Below, one piece after another: positions 47,241 to 57,579 of a stretch of 64,000 nt of DNA. The translations under genes and the position numbers were made by a program. The stretch's first letter is position 1. Each line of letters opens with the position of its first letter. The stretch comes from Actinernus sp. WN-2022 (Eukaryota; Cnidaria; Anthozoa; Actiniaria; Actinernidae). The notes under the pieces were generated by a model, which made no database searches, was not told the DNA's origin, and was given only the letters and a program-made list of their open reading frames with translations. The stretch spans positions 682,001 through 746,000 of the forward strand of contig JAOWCC010000028.1 in assembly GCA_030867875.1 (NCBI GenBank), in the 5' to 3' direction.

Positions 47241-48350
47241 AGCAGTCTTTGACTATTGTGGTCGGCACAGGGTCCAGAGAACAAGACTTATTAGCTGCAC
47301 TAATCACAAGCGCTCTGACAGAATCCTCATCCAGAGGTTCAAACTGACAGAATGAAGTAGGACAGATATGTCAGCCGAGGTGGTGACCGAGCAAGGAATT
47401 GAGTCGAGATCCAACCGTATGTCTGCAATTTTTTTTCACGAAAAAGGACCCTAAATCATTAGCAAGTACTGCTTTGTCACTGTGTGGTGGAAACAATGTC
47501 TCATCGCCTTGGCGTAATAGCTTGCTCGTCGCAGAGAACAGTTTCCGTTGATCATAAGAATTCTTATCTATGAAGTCTGTGTAGAAGACACAGCGAGCCT
47601 TGTTCATTAAGTACGTAGTCTTATTCTTTATGGTCTTGGACGCTAATAAATCAGATTCAAGGCCCGTGGTCCTCCATTTCCGTTCTGCTCTCCCGCGAAG
47701 CCTTTTTGCAGACCTGATGTCGTCATTAAACCAAGGCCGCGCACGCGCACGAGTGACAACCGTCTTGATACGGAGGGGAGCGTATTTGTCCAGAAGTGAC
47801 GTCATAGTAGTGTTGTAATCATTAGCCATAGTATCAAGAGCAGTGGGTATGTCCTGATAAAGACCAGAGGTACAGATGTCAGTTTTAAATGCGTCAAAAT
47901 CAATTGATTTAATTTTCCTGTAGGAGACAGTTTTTACCGCCAGATCAGCCTTAGCCATATTGAGATGACATATCACCGTGGCATGATCGGAGAGGAGCTG
48001 TCAGCGATTGGTGTATTCACAATAATACTGTCAGTTTGGCGTGTTATGATCAAGTCCAGCGTATGCCCATGTATTTGGGTCGCCGAGGTCACATGCTGTT
48101 TAAGACCCATTGAGGCTAATAGATCACAGAAAGCCTCACCATCAGGATCTGCCGGGTTATCAACATGAATGTTGAAATCTCCACATATCAATACAGGCTC
48201 CGTACAGAGAATAAATGACTCCAAATACTCAGCAAATTCAGAGATAAAGACACTGGTCATGACAGGGTGCTTGGCTGAGTATGGGGCCTATAGATGACGG
48301 ATAGGCGCAGTCGTGATGACTGTTCCCTCTTCAACGTCCATTCCGACATC
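47241..48350 (-). pseudogene. CR1/L2-like LINE, endonuclease end and linker
   Basis: The minus strand carries the end of an APE-type endonuclease: RLSVIYRP upstream, then EPVLICGDFNIHVD and HGHTLDLIITR. After a frameshift near 47974 comes the linker (LDKYAPLRIK, RPWFNDDIR, RKLFSATSKLL), continuing to LGSFFVKK. The piece ends where the nested LINE begins near 47240. The LINE is 5'-truncated and broken by frameshifts and stops. Confidence 0.88.
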
Positions 48351-48536
48351 TCGAATGAAATGAAATGATTTTCTTGACGGTGAAATTAGTACGTCGGTAA
48401 AATGCGTCGAAAAATCATATGCTAATCTCATAACTTCAGTGAAAATAAAGCTGTATGATCCTTACATAATACACATGTTAGGATTACGTTTAGGGAAATT
48501 ACTTACAGTAACTTCCTTTTTTTCCGAGAATTATTT

Positions 48537-49041
48537 ACATATAGTATTTCCAAGAAATATTTACATATAGTATTTCCAAGAATTAATTATGTATAGTATT
48601 TCCAAGTAATATTTAGATATAATAATAATGGCCACATTTATATAGCGCCATATCAACCACAGTTTCATGGCGCTTTACATATGACTGACATATCCCGTCA
48701 GTGAATTGTTTCGGACTGCTTCACGGCGCTAATAGCTGCCACGCAGTTTACAATGTTGAGTGTGGTTAGTGCAATGGCCAGGCTGCTGTACCTGGTGACA
48801 ATCCCCTGCTCTTTTTCGAGTAGTACAACAGGTTCTTTCACGTCCCCTTCAAATACTGATTAGAAGTAGAAGGAGACAAGGCCAACTGCTTATAAACGTC
48901 CCTGCCCAAGGACGCGGCTGGGATTCGAACCCCCGACCTCCCGCACTCTAGACCGTGCTCTATACCAACTGAGCTAACCAGTGAGGCGGTATTTCCAAGA
49001 ATGAATTATGTATAGTATTTCCAAGAATTAATTATATATAG
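48537..49041 (+). repeat. About 27 bp tandem repeat interrupted by a SINE
   Basis: TAGTATTTCCAAGAATTAATT units occur at 48540-48620 and again at 48990-49041. They are one array split by the SINE at 48621-48988. Confidence 0.85.
48621..48988 (-). mobile_element. tRNA-derived SINE with LINE-like tail
   Basis: On the minus strand the head reads TGGTTAGCTCAGTTGGTA (A box) and GGGGGTTCGAATCCCAGC (B box). A body of about 250 bp follows. The 3' end reads GCGCTATATAAATGTGG and ATTATTATT. The paired GCGCTT..ATATAAA tail resembles the 3' end of the LINE at 46815-47240, suggesting shared reverse-transcription machinery. It is a different family from the SINE at 27830. Confidence 0.9.
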
Positions 49042-49494
49042 TTACCCATGCCCTGAATTTCCGTACTTTACTACTATTCTTAAGATTTTTTTTTCAAAAT
49101 ATTTATTGTAATGAGTTTTTTTACTTAAACGAGAGAGCAATAAAATATTATTCCTGTATAATTTATACTTATCTTTGTCGCCTGAATTGCATTATTTACC
49201 TTTATTGCTCCCTAAACCCTTTTGTTATCCACGGTTTTGAGAGTTGCTTTGTTTTTTTTGGAGTTGAAATTGATTTTAGGGGTGCATGCTTATTTGTTAT
49301 TTTGTTTAATTAATTGTAAAACGTAGAAAATAGTATTTCATAACTCTTTACCGCATAGATAACAATACAACTGTATGGAGTGTGTTATTGTACTGTCGCC
49401 GTGGCGTGCAACAATATCTGATATATTACAACATAATTTACCAACAAACGTACTATAACTAAGAATCATGTCCACGAAGAGTTCCCACTTACAT
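49042..49494. other. Non-coding stretch, nothing recognised
   Basis: AT-rich with homopolymer T-runs; no frame or repeat worth naming. Confidence 0.5.
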
Positions 49495-49758
49495 CTAGTC
49501 TATAACAGGTTACACTTCACGTGTAATCATAGCTTACACTTCATTTGTGTCACAATGACTAACACTTCACATGTGTCACAATGACTTACACTTCATGTGT
49601 TATTACAGCTTACACTTCACGTGTGTCACAATGACTAACACTTCACATGTGTCACAATGACTAACACTTCACGTGTGTCATAATGACTTACACTTCACAT
49701 GTGTCACAATGACTTACACTTCACGTGTGTCAGAGTGACCTACACTTCACGTATGTCA
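49495..49758 (+). repeat. 26 bp tandem repeat with CACGTG-like cores
   Basis: About ten units of ACACTTCAC(G/A)TGTGTCACAATGACT. Many copies contain TTCACGTGTG, an E-box-like palindrome. Units near the left end are more diverged. Confidence 0.9.
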
Positions 49759-50109
49759 TGATCAATCCCGGCCGGATATTCCTTTAATTTTGAACCGAAC
49801 TGTTCTCTTGTTTCCCTTATCGCTAGTCTAGTCTCTATTCCGTCAGCCTTCCGCGCCGCTCCGATTATCTGATTATTTCAAACAACCTACTTTGAAAAGA
49901 TTACACAGCGTCTCTAATTCAAGACGAAGCCGAATGAAACCGGATGAACGTCTCATTACCATTAGTGCCAGAAGGAAAAGTCCCGAAACATTTGTAATTT
50001 GAATAGCGAAACGAATGGGCGTATTTCGAAGCTAATGATGCAAACCATCTTCAGAAACCTTTGTTTAATACTGTATGAGCCAATTATAATCGCAAGTTTT
50101 AGCAAGTGT
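49759..50109. other. Non-coding stretch, nothing recognised
   Basis: No repeat or protein-like frame found. Confidence 0.45.
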
Positions 50110-50600
50110 TAACTTCAGGTGTGAACGTCCGTATATAAATCTTTATTTAAACACGGTAATGTACATCAGCGAAGAGCCGTGAGAGATACACTATAAAACT
50201 AAATATCTAGTAACTAATATCACTAATTATATAGGTGTAATAAAAACATGATTAAAATAGTTTACAATAAGTACTAATGCTAATGGTTATAGTAAAATAT
50301 ATGTATGATCAAATTTCCTTATATATGATAATAAAATTGAAAATAAAAGTTAATTTTTACTAAGAGATGCTTTAAAAGCGTCCAAGGAGACAGAGTCTTT
50401 AAGGGCCTTAGGTAATTGGTTCCACTGTAGGGCAACTCTTTTTTACTACACACTACCGAACGAAATTCGCCTAGTTGAATAATGCGTCCTTGTGTATATT
50501 AATGACGGGTAATAATAGACAAACTTGGTGATGTTTTGGGAACTGCGTTGTATGAAATTCAGCAACAATTAGAACCCGCATTCCTCGCGGTAATACGGCG
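50110..50600 (-). pseudogene. LINE 3'-end fragment
   Basis: The minus strand reads YTRTHYSTRRISF, then VALQWNQLPKALKDSVSLDAF and KASLSKN-stop, then an AT-rich 3' UTR. 'W-N-x-L-P' followed by a 'S-x-x-x-F-K' segment is the common end of non-LTR reverse-transcriptase proteins. Two stops interrupt it. Confidence 0.6.
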
Positions 50601-50607
50601 CCATTTC

Positions 50608-50900
50608 TCACCATGTAAAGTTCCTTTTTGTAAATAGCAACTTTTGCTGCTCCTTGCGTCTCTTCATGGTTCTTGGTGAATAATCTTCATTTATATAAAT
50701 TCCCTGCCTTGAAGTCGATTTGCAGAGCTTGTCTCCAATTCTTTTACCAGTGCGGTGAGTACGATCGATTTCGATTATAGCTTCTCGTGGGTCAAATTTA
50801 AGTTTCTTCTCCGGAAGTAGCTTTGAAACGTCTTCCTCGATTTGGTATCCCATGTTTCGCCTGGTTTCTCGGGCAGTCCATCAATCATGACGTTGCTTTT
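50608..50900 (-). pseudogene. L1-type ORF1-like fragment (RRM region)
   Basis: The minus-strand frame has EDVSKLLPEKKLKFD, EIDRTHRTGKRIGDK and GIYINEDYSPRTMKRRKE, the conserved pattern of LINE ORF1 RNA-binding proteins. An internal stretch that normally lies between GDK and GIYINED is shortened. It is a truncated relic. Confidence 0.65.
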
Positions 50901-51065
50901 TCTGCTTTGATTTTAAAGATAATCGTAATTGTCATCTAGATTTACTAAATCTTCCTGTACGGAGAGAATGTCACTCTAGTTTAATGAATCCTCGCGTTAG
51001 ATTGCTTGAGCCTGACTTCAAGTCGTAAATTTCCTGTTGCAAAAGCTTGTCTATTTGTTTTGCAG

Positions 51066-51327
51066 GCGGTGTGTGAGTTGCGGGAAGAAAAGAAGCCTTA
51101 GAAAAGCTATGGCCGATATCCTGTTAGTGGTGTACTTTTGGTCCGATGATGACAACCAGAAAAAGACGGCAGGAAAATTGGGAGTTAGTAAGAACTTTGT
51201 ACCCAAAGTATATCGTCACCTAGAAGATTTAAGTTCCCTTGACATAACTGTAAATCCGTTCATCCCTTTTGGAAGTCCAATGTACGTGGCGAAGTGCGAT
51301 GAAAGCAAGTTTAACCACAAGCCAAAG
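51066..51327 (+). CDS. IS1595/ISXO2-type (Merlin-like) transposase, exon with zinc ribbon end and first Asp
   Basis: The exon follows a good acceptor (TATTTGTTTTGCAG) and ends at CCAAAG/GTAAGT. It encodes RCVSCGKKRSLRK (second CxxC of the N-terminal zinc ribbon). A helix-turn-helix-like segment (DDDNQKKTAGKLGVSKN) follows, then the start of the catalytic fold, KCDESKFNHKPK, with the first catalytic aspartate. The next exon at 55053 continues in phase 0 with YNRGRR, exactly as in this family (D-E-S-K-F..Y-x-R-G-R). An upstream exon with the first CxxC must exist; I could not identify it. No stops or shifts. Confidence 0.88.
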
Positions 51328-51636
51328 GTAAGTACTAAACCTCACAACTGACATACACCCTAAACATACAACTTGCGAATCAATTTGTTACAAATTTCTA
51401 ATGACCCGCCATACATAAAATTCAGTACGAAAATGAAAAATCAATAATCAAATGAATCAAGAACAGTGAGCGATAACTTCCATCTCCTTGGCGATAACAA
51501 TAACGCTTGCAAAACGCTTTTTCATTCCCGTTTTCCTTAAAAAAAAAGGTTTATTTTACGTCGAAGATATAGGAAGCCGTAGCCGGGTATTCCAAGCCAG
51601 AGGCTTATATTAAGTAAGTATTCCGTCGAACTCCAG

Positions 51637-51815
51637 GGTCTAATTGGAATTTAGCGTGTTGGTTTTTGTGGAGGGAGGTAAACCGGACAACCCTGAGAAA
51701 AACACTCGGAGCAAGGGGGGATACCAACAAACTCAACTCACATATGGCGCCCGGTCCGGGAATCGAACTGGGCCACAGAGGTGAGAGGCGAAGCGCTTAA
51801 CCCTAGCCCTTAATT
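51637..51815 (-). mobile_element. tRNA-derived SINE, truncated
   Basis: Same family as 27830-28094: AAGCGCTTCGCCTCTCACC, a damaged B box (GTTCGATTCCCGG), GGCGCCATATGTGAG-like sequence and the body to AATTCCAATTAGACC on the minus strand. The far 3' tail is missing. Confidence 0.85.
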
Positions 51816-52437
51816 TTATCGTTCGAATGCCTCCATGCATGCATCGGTCAAGCGTTGGCCAGTTTTGGCGGTGTGCATAATGTGCTACACTGATTATCAC
51901 TTGATTTACACCGAGATAAATAAAACTATAGGGGTCGAAATATATCGGTTATAGACGAAAATCCAGGAACTTTCGTGGGTGCAAATTTCTTAGGACACAA
52001 GACAAAGTGGAGGTTATACTCCAGTTAGCGCATAGCAACTCGGCGTTGTAAAGGACGCTGTAACCGGTCTTTAATACTTTACTCTTGCTACTATCGGACG
52101 TTTTGAAGATCTATATATTACCATGTTATACTTATACCTATTTCAAAAAGGTTATACCGAGAAACGCCAAACGGCAAGCGATATTTCAAGACCGATCATT
52201 CCCAGACCTAAATTGGTTGTGGTTACTGTCCAACTAAACTATACAATGGCATTCGAGGGAAATCAGTAATATTCGTCTTAAAGTTTTTGATCCGAAAACA
52301 AACGAATTTATCAGACCTTCAACTTAAATACAACCAATTTCGGTGTGGGAATGTCACTTGTCTTTTTCCGGGCCAACGTACTGTTTTTGAAACAGGTGTA
52401 TATGTGTTTGTTTTTCTTACTTTCTGTTTTACTCTAG

Positions 52438-53510
52438 ATCTCAGGCCCAGTTCAAACGCCGTACTTTTCATGCACCGTTCTTAATTCATATTTCGGTTGA
52501 CCCAAATCAACAAAGGTTCGCCTGTTGATTCAGACGCCATTCTTAATCAGCTGTTCCTAATTTATTAAATGACCACTGAGGCTTAAAGTACAGCGATGCA
52601 GGCCACTGAGAATATTTTTCATACATTGCAATGATGGCGGATAGCGAAGTCAGAGCGCGAATGTTCGCAATTCGTAGATTGGTGTCTGCAAGTGCAGCGA
52701 TAGGCGAAGAATGCAAACACTTTTGCATTTCATCGGGCTCCGCAGGCGAAGGTTTATGAATAAGGGCATGACTCATCCGATGCAAAAGGTTTCGTGGTTC
52801 TAAAATAAGAACTACAAATTTCTTTATGAAGATTACTGATGCTCGCGCGCCACTCCACCATCTTGTTTGCAAAATGTGAGTCTGGAAACGACATGCGCGC
52901 TTTACTATAATTTGAATTTATTTAAATAACAATTGCATTCGTGGTTACGGCACATGAAAAGTATGGCGTATGAATCAAAATCCGTTCTACAGCCGTACTT
53001 CACTGCTGAACAATTCACGGATAACATTTGAATATCATTATAATAACTTATGAGGGTCTCCCAGGGGTTTCGGGGAACAAGGGAACATGCCAAAAAATCC
53101 GTTGGGAACAAACTAAAAATATATCGGGGAACAAGGAAACATGAATAGAGGTTTTAGAAAACAAGGGAACAATTTCCATTTTTCTAAATGGCAAAATTGA
53201 CTGTTTCCCTGAAAAAAAATTTGGGAACAAGGGAACAAAAGTTAATTTTCGTTGGGAATGAGGGAACAAGGATCCCCCCTGGGAGACCCTCACTTATGCA
53301 TTTGGTACGGCCCATGGTAGCATGGCGTTTGAATCGGACTCGACCCACAGCCGTAATTTTCGGCTGACCCAGGCGTACAGAATGCCTGAGCCGTTCTAAA
53401 TCAAATAGGCCGTTCCAATTCGATTCAGACGCCGTTCTTTTCATGTACCTAATTGAAACAATTAAGAACGGCTCATGGAAAGTACGGCATTTGTACTGGG
53501 CCTCAGTTGC
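52438..53510. mobile_element. About 1.07 kb element with CAGGCCCAGT-type inverted ends
   Basis: The left end CTCAGGCCCAGTTCAAACGC and the right end, read inward, CTGAGGCCCAGTACAAATGC match over about 50 bp including GCCGTACTTT.CATG and CCGTTCTTAATT. Related half-copies (GTACGGC.CATG, 'CAGCCGTA') recur at 52945-53010 and 53303-53400, so the interior is itself rearranged. No transposase frame; a 109-codon minus-strand frame at 52543-52872 is unrecognised. Confidence 0.7.
53051..53292. mobile_element. Nested foldback with GGGAACAAGGGAACA repeats
   Basis: TGAGGGTCTCCCAGGGG at the left and CCCCTGGGAGACCCTCA at the right form a 17 bp inverted repeat flanked by CTTA on both sides, a plausible 4 bp target duplication. 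The interior is a degenerate GGGGAACAAGGGAACA minisatellite. Confidence 0.82.
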
Positions 53511-55052
53511 TCTCAGTCATTTACTCTACTGCTTATATTAACTACAAGTTAAACTCGCCCTTGAACATTTATCACTAAGAAGTGATTTACACTGTTTTTA
53601 CACAAATACAATGAAGCAACCAAAAATCACTAAAAAATAAAGAGTTGAGACGCTGATCAGCGGCGACTTATCGAGACAATTGTTTACTAATTAGAGGTTC
53701 TATGCGCGAAACAGAGAACAATAAGATACCATAACTTTAATGAAAATAAATTTCCCTGGCTAAACTCATCCTCTTAAGGCACAGTAACTTAGGGAGGCCG
53801 GGGAGCGGCAGTTTCCCCCTCTGTCTGGTATCAGAAGAGAGAGAGAGAGATTGACAGAAGTAATCAATACAAATGTCGCATTATTCATCATTTTGCTATA
53901 CCGGGCCCCTCCCAGTTTCCCCAATTTTCAGGACCTCCCTACGTCTCTGCCAAACCAATTTACAGAAACGTTATAGTTTATACTGACAGTGCATTGTGTT
54001 GCCAGCTTATAAGACCAATTCATTTTACCAATTCACTAGTTTAAAATTAGCAATCTGGAGAAGTACGCATCACAGCGACGTTAAAGCATGATCATGCACA
54101 CACTGAATACTCAAGTACTATTCAGATAAATACTTCCAGTAGAAATTACTCAACGTTCTATATTAATTTTTATGAGGGGTGCAAACAAGTGACACGGCCG
54201 GTTCTAATATAACAAGCGTGGCCGGTGAAAAGGCCGCTAAAGTGAAGCGGAATGTAGGTGAGATTTTTTAAAGAAAACACAGATAGGTGCATGATGGCGG
54301 CATGAAGCGTTACCCATGAAATTCCGAAAAAAAGAACGGCTCGGCGACTATTTGGAGTTTTTGACGGTTGTTGCATACACCGACCATGTCGACATGTATT
54401 TCCTTTATATTACGAGTCCTTAGATCAGCTCAAACGATAACAGCCTTCATTCATTTATAGAAGTTGGCTAGCTAACTCCTTGGGGCTAACGGGATGGGTG
54501 TGACTGCGTGGCAGAGGTCAAATGAATGCTGAAAGCTGTTATCAGTTATTTGGACTCTGGCTGATGTTTATTAATGCTACTTTCCACCGTAAAACAAATC
54601 GACATGATTGCCTGAGAAAACTGTCGCTTCTTTTCGCTAGCTCATTCTACTATCAGCCATAAACTCATATGCCTGCATATAAAGGCACCCGATTCAGTTT
54701 TTTTTACAAGGGCCCTTCTGTATGGCCCATGACTTCTATAAATGCACGTAACAATTATGTTTCATCAGACACACTAAAGTTTGGTGGTAAGCTTGATTTT
54801 ATTTCTCGTTTGTTCTTGCGATGACTGCAGGACTGAAAACGATAAAAACTTCGATCTCACTCGCGGCCATAATCAAGATTTTGGCAGGGCAAGAATGTAT
54901 GTCAAATAACTATATATAGCGAAGGAAACTTCGAAGCAAACAATATATATGAAGTAAGTGAAATGATGTATTGTTGTCATCCAGTCCGTTGTCACAGACG
55001 CTGTACGGTGTTGCGATAGCTATAATGCCTAATAACGTATTTTGTTTTTCAG

Positions 55053-55514
55053 TATAACAGAGGAAGACGAGCATCACACGATTCTTGGGTATTTGGTGTC
55101 ATCAGGACAGCCTTCAGCCCTGCAAGAGGTTTCTATCAAGTTGTGAAGAAGAGGGACAGGGCAACGCTCCTTCCTATTATTGAAAAATGTCTTCTGCCTG
55201 GAAGTGAACTTCACACAGATGACTGGGGTGCCTATCATGGAATAGAACGTCATATTCCAAATGTGGTTCAAACACATAGGGTCGTCGTCCATGCAGACCA
55301 CTTCGTAGACCCCGTAACGGGTGTCCACACACAAGAGATCGAGTCTGCATGGACACAGCTTAAAAGTCACATCAAGGCAAGGAGAGGTATCGACAACCAA
55401 GACCTCCAAACTTATCTAGGTGATAGAATGTGGAGGCGGTGGAGAGGGGAAGATAATGTATTTATAAATTTTTTGACTGCATTGTCAAATCATTTCCCAT
55501 TTATTCCAGTCTAG
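55053..55514 (+). CDS. IS1595/ISXO2-type transposase, last exon with catalytic core
   Basis: In frame with the exon ending at 51327. It starts YNRGRRASHDSWVFG, contains the second aspartate in LHTDDWGAYHGI, and the acidic residue in THTQEIES-type context (GVHTQEIESAWTQLKSH) with the conserved W and K. The C-terminal helix carries YLGDRMWRRW. It ends at TAG 55512-55514 with an ATTAAA 16 bases later as a possible polyadenylation signal. About 153 codons, no lesions. Splicing and intact catalytic residues suggest either a young Merlin-type element or a host gene derived from one. No terminal inverted repeats were found around it. Confidence 0.9.
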   Translation, partial: YNRGRRASHDSWVFGVIRTAFSPARGFYQVVKKRDRATLLPIIEKCLLPGSELHTDDWGAYHGIERHIPNVVQTHRVVVHADHFVDPVTGVHTQEIESAWTQLKSHIKARRGIDNQDLQTYLGDRMWRRWRGEDNVFINFLTALSNHFPFIPV

Positions 55515-55559
55515 GGACGCTACGTTATTAAAGATTTAAATATTTAACAGAGTTTGTGA

Positions 55560-56080
55560 GGCTGGAAGGAAAGCCATGCATGTCCTACTGGCATCTATAT
55601 TATTATACTGGCACCATTTTGTTTTTATGACCAGGTCACATGATCGCTTAATGCAAGTTATATCCCTCAGTGCGAGGCTAACTTAGCAAAAACAAAGCAT
55701 TGAATCCAATATGGCCAGCAGGTGAAACAGGTGATTGACCTTATTCGTAAAGGAATCAAAGCGAGGCCAGATGTTCGGGCTTGTCATAGGAAGATCTGCA
55801 CTCGATGGCGGAAAATAGCGTTAATTTCCTTATGACACAAAAGAACATGTATGACGCATGAGATAGCCGTTGTTCTAGCTGATGGCCAAATGGTGTATTT
55901 GCGGTCCGCACTGCGACAACTGGCCTCCTCTGATACCATTTCTACCAGACTTCTTACTGTTTCAGAGGGCAAGAAAGTAAGGCCCAAATTTAGTGAAATT
56001 CCATGCAATAATATTGTACTGAATTAAGCATTTCCATCGCAATTGAGATGGAAGAGGATAAAGAACATACATAGAGGATA
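55560..56080. other. Flank of the transposase-like gene, nothing recognised
   Basis: A 74-codon minus-strand frame at 55784-56008 is protein-like but unrecognised. No repeats. Confidence 0.4.
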
Positions 56081-56213
56081 TTACATGGCCGCGCGGAGAT
56101 ACCGATTTTATTTTCTCGTGTTGATGAAATATCTGACTTGTTCGCTGCGCTCACTCATAATATATTTCATCAACACGAGAAAATAAAATCCGTATGTCCA
56201 AGCGGCCATGTAA
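56081..56213. repeat. Foldback element, arms about 50 bp
   Basis: ACATGGCCGC..GATTTTATTTTCTCGTG-TTGATGAAATAT is mirrored by ATATTTCATCAA-CACGAGAAAATAAAATC..GCGGCCATGT around a GTTCGCTGCGCTCACTC loop. Confidence 0.92.
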
Positions 56214-56599
56214 TGCTCTGTTTAAACTATAATTATCGATGAAATATCAGTTTCAATCTCTTACTATAAAGGCTAGAAATCTTTGAAAGCCAGTCATATT
56301 TTCTAAAGTGATATGTAGACGTGTGAAGATATAATTTATATATTTATTAAGGCAATACATGAATTGCTATCAAAATACAATAGAATTAACAAAATACAAC
56401 AATAGAACGAAATACACAATACAATAGAACACAATACACAATACAGTTTGGTAGTAATTCATGGCTACCTAAATGAAGGGAGAACCGTGTTTGCAATAAA
56501 GCAGTTCCTAGAGTGATGATATATACGAGTCGTGATATCCTTTTTTGATTTCTTTCGTTGCATCTATAATATACGTACTAAAATAATAAGATTTTACTT

Positions 56600-57573
56600 C
56601 ATGGGTTTATTATCATGGGTTTATTTTACTTACAATGGGATGCTCAACTCAAACATATTAACAACAAATTGACAAAAAATGTAGGAATTATTTTCAAACT
56701 TAGACATTATATTTCTATTAATACACAAAAACAACTCTATTATACTCTTATTTACCCATATCTACATTATGCTCTAATGAGCTGGGGAACAGCATGCCAA
56801 TCCAGACTAAATAAGATTAAAACTAAGCAAAATAAATGCGTGCGTTGTATTTTCATTGCAAAGAAAACCAAAATTAAGTGCCACCCCATATCATAGAATT
56901 CTAGAAATCTACTCTTGTACATAAAATAATATATGTGAAACATAGAATTCCAGCTAGCCACTTTTTCTGACTTGATTCTGTCTGCCTCTGATGTATACAA
57001 ACATAATACTAGATATGCTGCTAAACAAAACCTACACAGACCAGCCTCCAGAACAAATTATGGCCTTACAAGATTTAGAGCTCTGTCAGCAAAAATATGG
57101 GGGAAAATACCACTCGAGATTAAATGTTTGCCTCATAATAGTTTTAAAAATCAATATAAAATATACCTCCTTGGCAGCCAGTCATAGTCACAGGTCTGTA
57201 TTCTCCTGTTTTTTCCCCTTCAAAATACTGATGTTATTGTATACGTAATATCTGTAGTGTAACATTTATCTGTTAATCTTTAAATATGTAAGTCTACTTT
57301 ACTTGTAAATTATTATCAAGTACTTTTCTTTTGACTCCTTACTTTCTTTCTTTCTTCTCTTAAATCTACACCTAAGCCATATACATGTAAGCTAAACACC
57401 TTCCTTCCCTCATCAATTTCAACATTGTAGTGGCCAACTCGAAAGCTTTGCTCCTTTGGCCACTACGCACTCTCCTCCTACAAAATATTATACCTTTCTT
57501 TTTTTTATGGCCGTTGTAAATATACATAAATTACCTAAATAATAAGTGTGAATAAAATGAACTTGAACTTGCA
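56600..57573 (+). pseudogene. 5'-truncated LINE 3' end
   Basis: The plus strand carries the end of a non-LTR reverse transcriptase: LTKNVGIIFKLRHYIS, LYYTLIYPYLHYALMSWGTA, then RLNKIKTKQNKCVRCIF. After frame changes follow HNTRYAAKQNLHRP, TNYGLTRFRALSAKIWGKIP and NSFKNQYKIYLL-stop. The 3' UTR ends AATAAAATGAACTTGAACTTG, a short hexamer tail typical of these elements. It is a different LINE family from the one at 46.2-48.3 kb. Confidence 0.87.
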
Positions 57574-57579
57574 ATCGAC

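Larger units (their letters stand above)
51328..55052 (+). other. 3.7 kb phase 0 intron of the transposase-like gene
   Basis: It begins GTAAGT and ends TTTGTTTTTCAG. It contains a SINE (51637-51815), an inverted-repeat element (52438-53510) with a smaller foldback inside, and unremarkable sequence elsewhere (53520-55050, apart from a short GA-rich run near 53837). Confidence 0.82.
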
